A stretch of 64,000 nt of DNA from Mallotus nudiflorus (Eukaryota > Streptophyta > Magnoliopsida > Malpighiales > Euphorbiaceae). The notes under the pieces were generated by a model. The model was not told the origin of the DNA. It searched no databases and saw only the letters and a list, made by a program, of their open reading frames with translations. Location: the NCBI GenBank assembly GCA_947683625.1, contig CANTUR010000055.1, positions 1,612,501 to 1,676,500 on the forward strand. Direction: 5' to 3'. The translations under genes were made by a program, and so were the position numbers. Shown here in pieces: positions 47,600 to 58,615 of this stretch (position 1 is its first letter; the number at the start of each line of letters is the position of its first letter).

Positions 47600-48200
47600 A
47601 TATCATGTATGACAAATTTTACTCTGAATAATACATGCATTTTTTATATAGGTGCTATTAATCATATGACAAACTCCACCCACCATTTTACATTCATTCG
47701 ACTATCAAACTAATAAAATTTCCTAACTGCTAATTGAGGAATAACACCCATTACTCATGAAGGATCAATATCTAACTCTACCTCTTTTACTTTAGATATT
47801 GTTCTTGTTGTTCCATCTCTCTCTTGCAATCTATTATTTGTTGGCCAAATCACTGAAGCTTTAAACTGCATTATCAAATTTCAGCCTAACTATTGTTTAT
47901 TTCAGGACATTGCAACACACTAGATTCTTGACTCTAGTGTTAAATATGGAAAGTTGTACTATCTTAATTTGCATAGTGATCTGAGTTAGACATCAAGTTA
48001 AGTCAACAGTGTTGGTAAAGGTTGATCGGATAAAGATCAAGTCATTTTGTGGCATTGTCTTCTTGGACATTTTTCTTTTAATTATCTTAGACAAATGAAA
48101 CCAGAATTAATTTTAAGTATCACAGACTCTGAATTTAAGTGTGATATTTAAGAATTGGTAAAAGGCCATCGAATTTCATATGTATTGAGTTATAATAAAA
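47600..48200 (+). pseudogene. Copia C protease and GAG-pre-integrase remnant
   Basis: Near 47637-47680 the protease start reads CIFYIGAINHMTNSTHHF. The catalytic Asp-Ser expected between Ile and Gly is absent, consistent with a 6-bp in-frame loss. GAG-pre-integrase follows near 48040-48115 (VILWHCLLGHFSFNYLRQM), with its His residues kept. Confidence 0.75.
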
Positions 48201-48960
48201 ATTCAATGCCATTTATGACTATAAATTCTGATGTATGGGGACCTGCTTAGATTCCCACTCTGTATAGTGCTCGATATTTTGTAATATTTATTAATGAATG
48301 TACCCAAATGACTTGGGTATCCCTGATTTTAAATAAGGGAGATGTGTGCTCTGCTTTTCAGGACCGTACAAAATGGTGGCCATACAATACCAGAGTAAAA
48401 TCTAAGTCTTGCAATCTGACAATAGTGGGGAGTATCTTAACTCGACTTTTAAAGATTTTTGCCATGAGCATGGTGTTCACCACCAAACTTCTTGCGTCAA
48501 AACTCCCTAATATAATGGTATAGTAGAATAAAAAAATTGGTAGTTATTGGAAGTCATTTAAGCATCATTATTTGACATGAATGTTCCTTGGGAATACTGG
48601 GGAGAGGTTGTTCGATCTGTTGTGTATCTCATAAATCGGACTCCTTAAAGAGCACTCAGTTTTAAAATGCCTCTTCATAAACTTCAGGAACTTATCTCAT
48701 TTTTGCCTCTAATTAATCTTGAGCCCCGAGTCTTTGGATGCTCAGTATATGTTTATTAGGTATTTAATAAATTAGATCCTCGAGCTATCTGGTGTATCTT
48801 TGTGGGCTATGCTGATCTACAAAAGGGATATTGGTGTTATGATATGAATGCTAAGAAGATGTATGTAACTTGGAATGTTCAGTTCCATGAAAATGCTCCA
48901 TTTTTCTCTCAATTCGAGTGCTCTCTTCAGGGGGATAGAATGTAGAGCATCTTTAAATAT
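48200..48960 (+). pseudogene. Copia C integrase remnant
   Basis: Blocks in order: NSDVWGPA (first catalytic Asp, about 48225), a CTQMTWVSLIL piece (48300-48330), GSILTRLLKIFAMSMVFTT-type degenerate second-Asp region in shifted frame (48430-48485), a PWEYWGE block (48585-48605), then a VFGCSVYV piece and the C-terminal GYADLQKGYWCYD and VTWNVQFHE (48805-48895). Broken by stops. Confidence 0.75.
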
Positions 48961-49429
48961 AGAACTCCGAGTATCTTACTTGTTCAGACATTGTGTTCAA
49001 GCATTATACCTAGATAGATAATTGAAGATAATTCATTAAGTGTTCTGAGCATCTCATCGAGTGTTCTAAGCATCTCATATGTTCAGATAGTGTGTTCGAG
49101 AATCACACCTAAATAGATAATTTAAGATACTTTAAGTATCTTGCTCAGACCATAAACTAATCAAGATAGTACATCTTCTTAATCCACATCAGAAGCTGAG
49201 GAAACTCCGAATATGCACAATGAGGTAAACTCATCTCCTCTAGTAACTCAAAATACTGAGCCTCGTTATCCTTTTAGAATCAATAGAGGGATTCCAAAAA
49301 AAAAAACAGTATGATCCAGACCTTAATACCAAAGCTAAATATCCTATCAGTAACTTTATATCAATAAACCATTTGTTAAAATCACATGCATATACTGTAA
49401 ATCAATTATCTACTATATTTATTCTGAGT

Positions 49430-50100
49430 AATGTGCAGGAGGCTCTAAATGATCCGATTTGAAAAAAAGCCATCAATGATGAAATGGAAACATTGCAGAG
49501 GAACTCCATATCTTCTTGAAGGAAAGAAAATGGTCAGATGTAGGTGGATATTCATAGTTTAACTGAATCCAAATGAAAGCATTAATCGATATAAAGCTCG
49601 ATTGGTTACAAAGGGATATACTAAAAAGTATAGACTTAACTATAAAGATATATTTGCCCTAGTAGCAAAAATGAACACTATCTGAGTTCTTATTTCCTTA
49701 ACTGCCAACTTGGACTGGCCATTACGGTAATTTGATGTAAAGAATGCCTTTTTGAATAGAACTATGGATGAAGAAATGTACATGGATCCATTACCCATAA
49801 CGAGGTACAGTGACCAAGTATGCAAACTATAAAGAGTATTATATTGGTTTAAACAATCGCCTCGAGCATAGTTTGGATGACTCACAATCTTTATGAGGAA
49901 GGTCAATTATAAACAAAGTGATGCTGACCATATACTATTCATCAAATGAAAGACGAGTAAAGTCACTGCTTTTATTGTGCATGTTGATGATATGGTAGTC
50001 ACTAGAAATGATCCAAGTGAGATAACGACTCTGCAAAGACAGTTAACACTCAAGTTTAAACTTAAGGATCTAGGAAATCAAGAAATTTCTCTCTACTAAT
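49430..50100 (+). pseudogene. Copia C reverse transcriptase remnant
   Basis: Starts with AINDEMETLQR (49470), then YKARLVTKGYTKKYRLNYKD (49590-49650), FDVKNAFLNRTMDEEMYM (49730-49790, with the first catalytic Asp) and FIVHVDDMVVT (49970-50005, the V-D-D catalytic box), then LKFKLKDLGN. Catalytic residues survive but there are at least seven in-frame stops, several replacing Trp or Gln positions. Confidence 0.85.
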
Positions 50101-50269
50101 GAAAGTATGCGATGGATATATTGATAGACACGGGCATACTTGATTGTAAGCCAACTAAAACTCCAATTGAAGTCAACTATGGACTATCAATTCAAGAAGA
50201 TCAAGTTGCAACTGATAAGGATAAGTATCAAAAGCTGGTGGAAAAATGAATTTATTTATCTCATACTCG

Positions 50270-50478
50270 GTCGGATATTGTTTATGCAATAAGTGTTGTA
50301 AATCAATTCATGCATTCTCTGAGTAAAGAACATATGAATGCAGTATACCGAGTGTTGAGATATTTGAAGTCTTTTCCAGGCAAAGGTTTTTTTTTAAGAG
50401 AAATAAGGACTATAAACTTACTGGTTATACTTATGTTAACTGGGCCAGACATCAAATTGATTGAAAACCAACATTTGG
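50270..50478 (+). pseudogene. Copia C RNase H, left part
   Basis: The frame at 50310-50478 reads HMNAVYRVLRYLKSFPGKG and continues into the start of RNase H. It is cut at the GTACT target site by the Tekay-like element and resumes at 61810. Confidence 0.8.
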
Positions 50479-50483
50479 GTACT
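50479..50483. repeat. Left target-site duplication of the Tekay-like element
   Basis: GTACT, identical to 61805-61809. Confidence 0.95.
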
Positions 50484-53400
50484 TGTAATATCCCGTGTTT
50501 TTAAATATTTTTACACTGTATCGGAATATGCAATGTTAATAATTTCCGTATATATATTATGATATTTTTACGAGTTGATATGTATTTAAAACCTATTTTA
50601 ATTATTGTGTCTTATTTACAGTGCTTTACGTAAAATTTTCCCGAGACTTTCATTTTCGGGGAAATTTTCACGTACATAATTTATTATTAATTATTTTAAA
50701 TATATTTTCGGACTTGCATGAACTCATACGTATTTCTAAATTACTAAATAAAGCCTATGCGCATAAATATTTATTTAATCAGGGTTTAGTATATTACCCT
50801 AATATTTTATTAATTAATTATTTATTTATGTGTTATTTAGTTATTTTTAATTAATATTAAATTTTAAAATATTAAATATTAAGTGTGTGGGTGTGATTTT
50901 TTTCAAATATTTTATTAAAATTATTTTTTTATTATTATTTTTCTTTTTTTTTCTTCTTTTTCTTTTTTCTTTTCTTTCTCTTTTATTTTCTTTTTCTTTT
51001 CTTTTCTTCTTCTTCCCGTGCGCGACCCCCTTCCCCTCACCGCTGCTACTCCGATCATCGACTGTCAGAGTGCCTCCCCTGCGTGTCGCCGTCTTCTCCA
51101 GCTGCTCTGCCGCCCCCAACCTTCTTCCCCAGCGCCGGCTTGTCCCTTTTCTCCATTTCCAGCCGAAAGCTCCATTTCTTCTCACCTCACTATTCCGGCC
51201 ACCATTTTTGACACCGCCGGTCTCTTTATTCTCCTTGAGATTTGGTGAGTGTGATTCTAGCTTTGGTTTGAGTTGAAATGGTCTTGATTTGCTTAGGTTT
51301 TGAATTGTCCATTTCGGCCATATTAGGGTTTTTGATTTTTTTGAGCTTCGAATTGATTGATTCATGAAAACTCCCTTCACAAATATTGATTCTAGTAGCT
51401 TAATCTACATGTATGAATTTTTGTGGAATTTTTGGAGATTATTTGGATTTTTGGGTATTTTTGAATATTTTAATATTATTTTCTAATTTTCGGAAATTAA
51501 TTATTTAAATTATGAAATTGTGTTTTATGAGAATTATAGGTGTTGAAATAAATTATAGGAATTTATTTGGAATTTTTATGAATTTTTATGTATTTATTTT
51601 GAATTATTGAAGTTTATGTAATTTTGGGAAATTAGGGTTAATTATGTTTTTAATTGAATTTAATTGGTTAATTGAGTTTAATTATTAATATTATTGATAA
51701 ATATTTTGAGAAAATTAATTTTGGATAATTATACTATTTTTGAAGTAATTTTAGTATATTTATATATATATGGGTATTTTGGTAATTTTACACAAAATTG
51801 GCTAAAAATGTAATTTATTTGATTTTAATAGTTATTTAAGGTATAAAAATGATTTCTACAAATTATTTGGTATTTTTAACTAATTAAAACTATTTTTCGT
51901 GAATTATTTTCAATTATATATATAATATACGATTTTTCTAATAAAATGAGTTTTTATCGGTTTTTACTGTGTTTAAAGGTTAATTATGTGATTTCTATTT
52001 ATAAAATGTATTTCTAGGTTATAAGGGTATTTTTGGTATTTTTGAAATTGTTCTGTGTTTGTGGACCTCGGTCGGTAGATTGTAGTCTGGAGTCCGATCG
52101 AGGGGTTGTGGTTGAGTGTTGAGCTTGTTTTTCAAAGTGTGTTTCTTTGCAGGGTCGGCTCTACTCTTTGAGTAGAGAGATGTCCATTTTACAGGGGAGG
52201 TTCTGTCGAATTTTTGGTAGAATTCTCGTAAAACGTGATGTCCGGTCGAACCCTAATCTCAATTCTGTATTTAATACTCTAGATTGAATTCTAGGATTTT
52301 TGTTAGGTTTATTCTAATGTCGGTTATTTATTGTTTGTTTAGTTGTGCCGAGACCGAGGGCTAGTGGACTAGGCCCGTCGGACCCATCTCGTGGAGCGCA
52401 CTAGGGTGAGTTACTATTTTATATATATGTGCTTTAGGATGCATGATTTTAGAAATACATGTTTCATTTTGACTAAATATGCATAAATAACGTGATTTGT
52501 ATTTAAGTATATTTTTGGTATATATTAAATTATTTGCATGTTTTATAAATAAATTATATTTAAAATGTTTTTAAATATATTTCGAGCTTAATTTATGATT
52601 TAATTGGATTTATTTGACGTATATATACTCGAAATATACCTGGTTTACTTTTGGTATATTTTCAGTATATATATGGTTTATATTGTTATTTTATTTAATT
52701 TAATGCATCATTTATTTGTGAATGGATGTTTTATATTTATTAATGAAGGATATCGATAGAACATGCTACCTAGTGGGCAGCACTAGGGCCGAGTACGTAC
52801 TGGTACGCCTATAGTATTTAGGCTATATTACTAAACTATTTATGGATATTGATTGGTTATGATTATTAGATGTGTGAGATGTGATTTGGGTGTGATTGCT
52901 GGAGTTCGGTTGACTTAGTGTCTTGGGGCCAGTCTACTGTCTAAATGGATTAAGTGGACATATTTGGATTAAGTGAGCCTGTATGGCTAGAGTGTTGTCT
53001 AACACTGTTTTTGAGGTTGCGATATTCTAGGGTTCTATGTGATCCTTCATAAACGATGATTTTCAGTAAAATATATATAAAATGATTTTATTGCATTTGT
53101 ATGTATTTGCCTGTATATATACATGATAGATATATACTTTTGACTGTATGCATTGTCATGTAGTATGCATGTATATATATTATAGTAATTCACTCAGTGA
53201 AGTCTGACTCCCCTCCGTTGACTATTTTTCAAGAGAGTCAACATCTTCAGACCTCAGTAGCAGGCCCATATGCCGGATTTCTTCCACCCCGGCTTCTTTG
53301 TGTAAACTGCTTACTTGAGTCTTATTTTTATAATCTAGACATTACAGTAGTTGAAAATTAATTATGAGATTTTATATATTTTATTTATGTGAGATATTGT

Positions 53401-53607
53401 ATTATACTTGAACTGGATTTGTATTAAAAGATTTATATATGAGAGATGGATATTATTTTGGATATTTATGATTTTTATTTCCGCTGCATTATACATTGTT
53501 ATTATTATTGCATGTTTTATTTTATTTTTAGGCTTGCTATGGGTTCCGGATGCGAAAGAATTCTCGTTCCCTAGCACCGGTCATGGTCCTTGTTTTGGGT
53601 CGTGACA
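50484..53607 (+). repeat. 5' LTR of the Tekay-like element (3,124 bp)
   Basis: Starts TGTAATATCCCGTG and ends GGGTCGTGACA. I count about 8 differences from the 3' LTR in the first 200 bp; much of the remainder looks closer. It has one copy of a 54-bp unit (52898-52951) where the 3' LTR has two. A pyrimidine-rich tract (50930-51015) followed by a GC-richer patch (51016-51240) probably marks the transcribed leader. Long minus frames over this patch (50847-51380) are shadows of the pyrimidine tract. Confidence 0.95.
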
Positions 53608-53611
53608 AAGT

Positions 53612-53623
53612 TGGTATCAGAGC
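53612..53623 (+). other. Primer-binding site of the Tekay-like element
   Basis: TGGTATCAGAGC, exact match to the plant tRNA-iMet PBS, four bases after the LTR. Confidence 0.95.
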
Positions 53624-53807
53624 GGAGTTCTGTGTCAGGGCTTAGTTGTGTGAGTTGTGGCCCTAGTTTTCAGAGTTGTGTTTTCTTTTGGTAACTACTG
53701 CAGTGAATTAGGTTCGAGTACATCTTAATAAGTATTCCTTGCTTTAGCTTTCAACGTTATTCCTCCGTTGTCTATTTTTTCTGAATCTTTCCATTTGTCT
53801 TTTCAGA

Positions 53808-54920
53808 ATGAGGAGGCGAGCGCGTGTCGCTCCACCGGTCGTTGAGGCCGAGGATGATGAGTCTTTTCAGGATGAGGTTTTACCTCTTGAGCAGCCAGTT
53901 AGACATAGAGGTCGTGGCAGAGGTAAACCTCGAGGAGCGGTAGGTCATCGTAGGCAGAGAGAGTTACAGGACGAGGAGCCTGTAGAGCCTGAGTTTGATG
54001 TTCCTGTTCCTCCAGTTGTTCAGCCTGTTCAGCCTACCTATCAGCAGGGTATGTCTGACCCTGAAGCAGCTTTGTTCTATGCCCAAGTTGGCAGGATTGC
54101 TTTTGATGGTACTTCTGATCTGTTAGATTTTCTGCATGCGATTGAGACTAGGACTCGGACTACTCATATCGAGTACTAGCGGATCATGATCGTTGAGTTA
54201 TCTGTCGAGGGACCAGCCTTAGATTGGTTTATTTAGATGATCCAGCCTTATATGATGATGATGACCTAGGCTCAGTTCCGAGAGTAGTTTATGAGGAGAT
54301 TTTGTCCAGAGCCTCTTCGTATGAGCTATCATCTTCAATTGACCAGTATTTCTCATGGAGATCGATCTGTAGAGGAGTATACTCGAGAGTTTCTTCATCT
54401 GGGTAGATATGCAGAGGATCTGATGCGAGACCAGTACTTCGTTGTCACTACATACGTTATTGGTTTGGGTTCAGCTTTTGCTAGTATGCCTACAGCAGGT
54501 CTTACTCTGGAGTCTGTGATTGAGTTGGCCAAGGAGATTGAGCTGAGGCTAGTTAGATAAGGAGTGATGCCTGATTATTACCAGTTGGGAGTTCAGTCGA
54601 GTGGATTGCAGGCTACTCCGTACTCTAGTTTTCATGTTGGTTCGAGTAGTCAGCAACGAGGTCTGACTCAGCAGAGTCAGAGACAGCAGCAGCGAGTGCA
54701 TCAGAGTAGTAGACATGGCCGTGGAGGTCAGCGAAGATCATTTAGATTCGGATCAGGTGCTTCGAGCAGCAGCAGTGGTCGTAGTTCTGGATCAGCGGCC
54801 AGCGTTTGTCAGACTTGCGGTAGAGTCCATCAGGGACCGTGTTATCTAACACCACTGACATGCTTCAGATGCGGGCAGACAGGACATTTTGCCAGATCGT
54901 GTCCTTATTCCGGGTACTAG
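53808..54920 (+). pseudogene. Tekay-like gag region with zinc knuckle
   Basis: N-terminal charged segment (MRRRARVAPPVVEAEDDE), then a capsid-type region around 54050-54560 including RFCPEPLRMSYHL and YTREFLHLGRYAEDL, then a Gln/Ser/Arg-rich linker, and an intact CCHC knuckle CFRCGQTGHFARSC (about 54861-54902). The preceding CQTCGRVHQGPC adds a Cys/His cluster. Five stops lie before 54600, four of them in the 110 bases from 54177 to 54287. Confidence 0.88.
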
Positions 54921-55160
54921 CAGCCGCAGATTTCACGATTCCCACAGTAGTCGATTGCTAGTGCTGCACCCGTGCCATTTCAGTTACCACCAGCCTAATA
55001 TCAGAGTTCCACTCAGCTTGTTCTACAGCAGAGTCGAGGTAGAGGTACTAGAGGAGGTGCCAGAGGTGTTGGCCAGGCTTCTACCAGTCAGCAGGGAGGT
55101 CGAGGTTAGGCTAGAGTCTTTCATCTTACTCAGCAGGATGCTCAGGCATCTAATGCAGTC

Positions 55161-55600
55161 GTGGTAGGTATTGTTTCTATTTGTTACCTGGATGCTTGGG
55201 TTTTGTTTGATCCGGGTGCCACGTATTCGTTTGTTTCTCCCATTTTTGCTTCTAAATCTTGTTGGCAAGCTTCGAGGATGGCTTTTCCTTTGTCTGTTGC
55301 CACTCCTCTGAGCGATTCCTTGGACACCGATATTGTTCTTTCTGGTTGTCCAGTTCTCGTGGGAGATAGAGAATTACCCGCTGATTTGATCTTGTTGGAT
55401 GTGATGGAGTTTGATGTTATTTTGGGAATGGATTGGTTATCTCAGCACTATACCATGGTAGATTGTAGGAATAAAAAGGTGACGTTCAGAATTCCTGGTG
55501 AAGAAGAGTTTAAGTTTGTGGGTGATAGGAGTTCAGCACCTCAGAATCTTATTTCTGCTATTACGGCTAGGAAGTTGTTGAGGAAAGGATGTCAAGGGTT
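55161..55600 (+). pseudogene. Tekay-like aspartic protease domain
   Basis: Reads AWVLFDPGATYSFVSPIFA at 55194-55250: the catalytic motif is D-P-G-A where D-S/T-G-A is expected. A DVILGMDWLSQH strand follows at 55410-55445, the usual hydrophobic-hydrophobic-G end of the fold. The Ser-to-Pro change next to the catalytic Asp would probably impair it. There is no stop in this part. Confidence 0.85.
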
Positions 55601-55649
55601 TTTGGCATTGGTCAGGGATACTTCAGTGGAGAAGTTGTCACTCACAGAT

Positions 55650-56560
55650 GTTCCTGTTGCTTGTGAGTTTCCTGATGTTTTTCTTGAGGAGTTGCTAGGT
55701 CGACCACCTCATAGAGAGATTGAGTTCTGTATAGATGTGGTTCCAGGTACTACTCCTATATCTATGCCACCCTATAGAATGGCTCCTGCAGAGTTGAAAG
55801 AGTTAAAGGAGCAGTTGCAAGAGTTATTGGATAAGGGTTTCATCAGACCTAGTGTTTCCACTTAGGGTGCACCAATCCTGTTTGTGAAGAAGAAGGATGG
55901 TACCCTGAGACTGTGCATTGACTACAGAGAGTTGAATAAGGTAACAGTGAAGAACAAGTATCCTCTCCCGAGGATAGATGATTTATTTGATCAGCTACAG
56001 GGTGCACAGTTCTTTTCTAAGGTTGACTTGAGGTCGGGTTATCATCAGCTGTGGATTAGTGAAGCCGATATTCCTAAGACAGCATTCCGCACTAGATATG
56101 GCCATTATGAGTTTCTGGTGATGTCTTTTGGTTTGACTAATGCACCAACAGCTTTTATGGACTTGATGAATAGGGTATTCAGACCGTATATGGATCAGTT
56201 CGTGGTAGTCTTCATTGATGATATACTAGTATATTCGAGGAGTATGGAGGAGCATGTATATCATTTGAGGATCGTACTGCAAACATTGAGAGATCATCAG
56301 TTTTATGCTAAATTCTCGAAGTGTGATTTCTGGATGGAGAGTGTTTCTTTTCTTGGACATGTAGTGTCTAAAGTAGGTATTCAGGTTGATCCATAAAAGG
56401 TTGAGGCAGTGTCTGAGTGGCCTAAACCTACTTTTGTTATGGAGATTCGAAGTTTTCTGGGTTTAGCCGGGTATTATAGGTGGTTTGTGCAGGATTTTTC
56501 CAGAATTGTAGCCCCTATGACTCGCTTGACTCAAAAGAATGTTAGGTTCGAGTGGTCAGA
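55650..56560 (+). pseudogene. Tekay-like reverse transcriptase domain
   Basis: Contains FVKKKDGTLRLCIDYRELNK, FSKVDLRSGYHQL with the first catalytic Asp, FLVMSFGLTNAPTAFMDLMN, and FIDDILVYSR with the paired Asp residues. All key residues are intact. Stops at 55863 (just before the first block) and 56394 interrupt it. Confidence 0.92.
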
Positions 56561-57000
56561 AGCTTGTGAGAATAGTTTCCAGTTGTTGAAGGAGAAGTTG
56601 ACCACAACGCTAGTATTAGCTTTGCCTAATAGTGTGGATAAGTTCACAGTTTACTGTGATGCCTCTAGAATTGGTCTTGGTTGTGTGTTGATGCAGAATG
56701 GAAGGGTGATAGCCTATGCTTTGAGGTAGTTGAAGAAGCATGAGCAGAACTATCCTACACATGATCTTAAGATGGCTGCAGTAATCTTTGCTTTGAAGAT
56801 TTGGAGACATTATCTGTACGGAGTGACTTGTGAGATATTTACTGATCACAAGAGCCTTAAGTACATTTTCCAGCAGCGAGATTTGAATCTGAGGCAGAGG
56901 AGATGGTTGGAATTGTTAAAGGATTATGATTGCGAGATTTTATATCATCCAGGTAAAGCTAATGTGGTAGCAGATGCCTTGAGTAGGAAGTCCTCAGGTA
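56560..57000 (+). pseudogene. Tekay-like RNase H domain
   Basis: FTVYCDASRIGLGCVLMQ (first catalytic Asp), HDLKMAAVIFALKIWRHYL (Glu expected at one position is Lys: D-L-K instead of the usual D-L-E), FTDHKSLKYIF (third Asp), and HPGKANVVADALSRK (last Asp). One stop at 56727. The E-to-K change is a G-to-A transition at the active site. Confidence 0.88.
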
Positions 57001-57236
57001 GTCTTGCTCACATTAGTGTTGAGAGGAGACCACTGATCCAGGAATTGCATCTGATGGTGGATCAAGGTCTAATGATGAAGCTTAGTAGATCAGGTGGACT
57101 GCTAGCTCAGTTTAAAGTACAATCTGTACTGAGGGATAGGATTAAAGAAGCTCAGAGCTGAGATCCTATTCTAGAAGAGCTTGCAGAGAATGTTCAAGCA
57201 GGGAAGTTCACTGATTTCACACTTGATGATGATGGT

Positions 57237-58100
57237 GTGTTGTGGATCAGTAGTAGATTGTGTGTTCCTGATGTGGATGACTTGAGAGAAGAGATCCTAG
57301 AGGAAGCACATTCTACAGCTTACAACGTTCATCCGGGTGTCACTAAGATATACCACAGTATCAGAGATTTATACTGGTGGGATGGATTGAAGAAGGATGT
57401 CGCTGATTATGTTGCTAAGTGTTTGACGTGTCAACAAGTGAAAGCCGAACATCAGAAGCCTTCTGGGAAGCTTCAGCCTCTTCCTATTCCCGAGTGGAAG
57501 TGGGAAAGGATAGCTATGGATTTTATGGTCGATTTACCTCGTACGAAGGATGGATACGGTTCCATCTGGGTGATTGTAGACATATTGATGAAGTTTGCAC
57601 ATTTCTTGCCTATGAAAGCCACTTATTCTGTAGCTAGATTAGCGAAGTGGTACGTGAAGCATATTGTATGCCTTCATGGAGTACCTGTGTCTATTGTATC
57701 AGATAGAGGTTCGATGTTTATTTCTCGTTTTTGGCAGAAGTTGCAGGAAGCGATGGACATTAAGTTGGACTTCAATACTGCTTTTCATCCTCAGATAGAT
57801 GGTCAGTCTGAGAGGACGATCTAGACACTGAAAGATATGTTGAGGATATGTGTCTTGGATTTGGGAGGTAGCTGGGATGATCATTTGCCACTCGTAGAGT
57901 TTGCATATAATAACAGCTACCATAGTAGTATTGGTATGGCACCGTATGAGGCGTTGTATGGAAGGAAATATAGATCCCCTTTGAGTTAGGATGAGATTGG
58001 TGAGAGAGCTTTGACTGGACCTGAGATGGTTCAGGATGCTGCAGAGAAAGTCGCTGTGATTAAGTGCAGATTAGAGACCGCAGTTAGTAGACAGAAGAGT
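57237..58100 (+). pseudogene. Tekay-like integrase, zinc-binding and catalytic core
   Basis: The HHCC zinc domain is intact (H in EEAHSTAYNVHPG, then CLTCQQVK). The core has Asp in AMDFMVDLPRT (57516-57548), Asp in IVSDRGSMF (57693-57719) and Glu in GQSERTI (57801-57821), spaced as a D,D(35)E-type core should be. Stops at 57822 and 57987 follow the core. Confidence 0.92.
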
Positions 58101-58559
58101 TATGCGGATCCTAAGCGCAGAGATGTGGAATTTCAGGTTGGAGATTTCATTTTTCTGAAAGTATCTCCGATGAAGGGTGTGATGAGATTTGGCAGGAAGG
58201 GTAAGTTAGCACCGAGATATATTGGATCGTTTGAGATTCTAGAGAGAGTTGGCACTGTTGCATATCGGTTGGATTTACCTCCGAGTATGTCGCAAGTGCA
58301 TCCAGTATTTCATATCTCGATGTTAAGGAAGTATATCTCAGACCCTTCACACGTGTTGCAGCCCGACAGGGTAAAAGTGAGTGAATATTTGATGTTTGTG
58401 GAAGAACCTGTGGCGATCGTAGATTATCAAGTTCGACAGTTGCGATTGAAGCAGATTCCGATGGTCAAGGTTCTGTGGCATAGCAACAGAGTCGAGGAGC
58501 ATACGTGGGAGACTGAAGCTGAGATGCGAGCTTCTTACCCGTATCTCTTTCCTTCCTGA
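58100..58559 (+). pseudogene. Tekay-like integrase C-terminal and chromodomain-like tail
   Basis: GPY-type module: FQVGDFIFLKVSPMKG, KLAPRYIGSFEILERVG, VHPVFHISMLRKY. Then a chromodomain-like block VKVLWHSNRVEEHTWETE, with aromatic positions W and W in place, ending YPYLFPS before TGA. In this clade the tail is thought to bias integration to heterochromatin. This 182-codon stretch (58011-58559) has no stop. Confidence 0.88.
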
Positions 58560-58600
58560 TCCTCTAATCTTTTCTTTCTGGAATTCGAGGACGAATTCTT

Positions 58601-58615
58601 GTAAGGGGGGAAGAC
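58601..58615 (+). other. Polypurine tract of the Tekay-like element
   Basis: GTAAGGGGGGAAGAC directly before the 3' LTR, following the AATTCGAGGACGAATT region typical of Gypsy elements of this group. Confidence 0.9.

Larger units (their letters stand above)
53808..58559 (+). pseudogene. Tekay-like gag-pol, one frame with 15 premature stops
   Basis: A single frame of 1,584 codons runs from ATG 53808 to TGA 58557. All domains stay in that frame and I found no frameshift. In-frame stops begin at 54177, 54234, 54267, 54285, 54558, 54918, 54948, 54996, 55107, 55863, 56394, 56727, 57159, 57822 and 57987 (11 TAG, 3 TAA, 1 TGA). Domain order: Arg/Glu-rich N-terminus, gag, CCHC knuckle, protease, RT, RNase H, integrase, chromodomain-like tail. 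Each stop can be explained by one C-to-T or G-to-A change. Domains are listed separately. The product cannot be made without readthrough. Confidence 0.92.

Noticed and set aside
50847..51380. 177-codon minus-strand open frame repeated as a 156-codon frame at 59053-59523
   Set aside because: Both lie in the same place in the two LTRs of one element, over a pyrimidine tract that gives Lys/Arg/Glu runs when read backward. Conservation between copies is explained by LTR identity.
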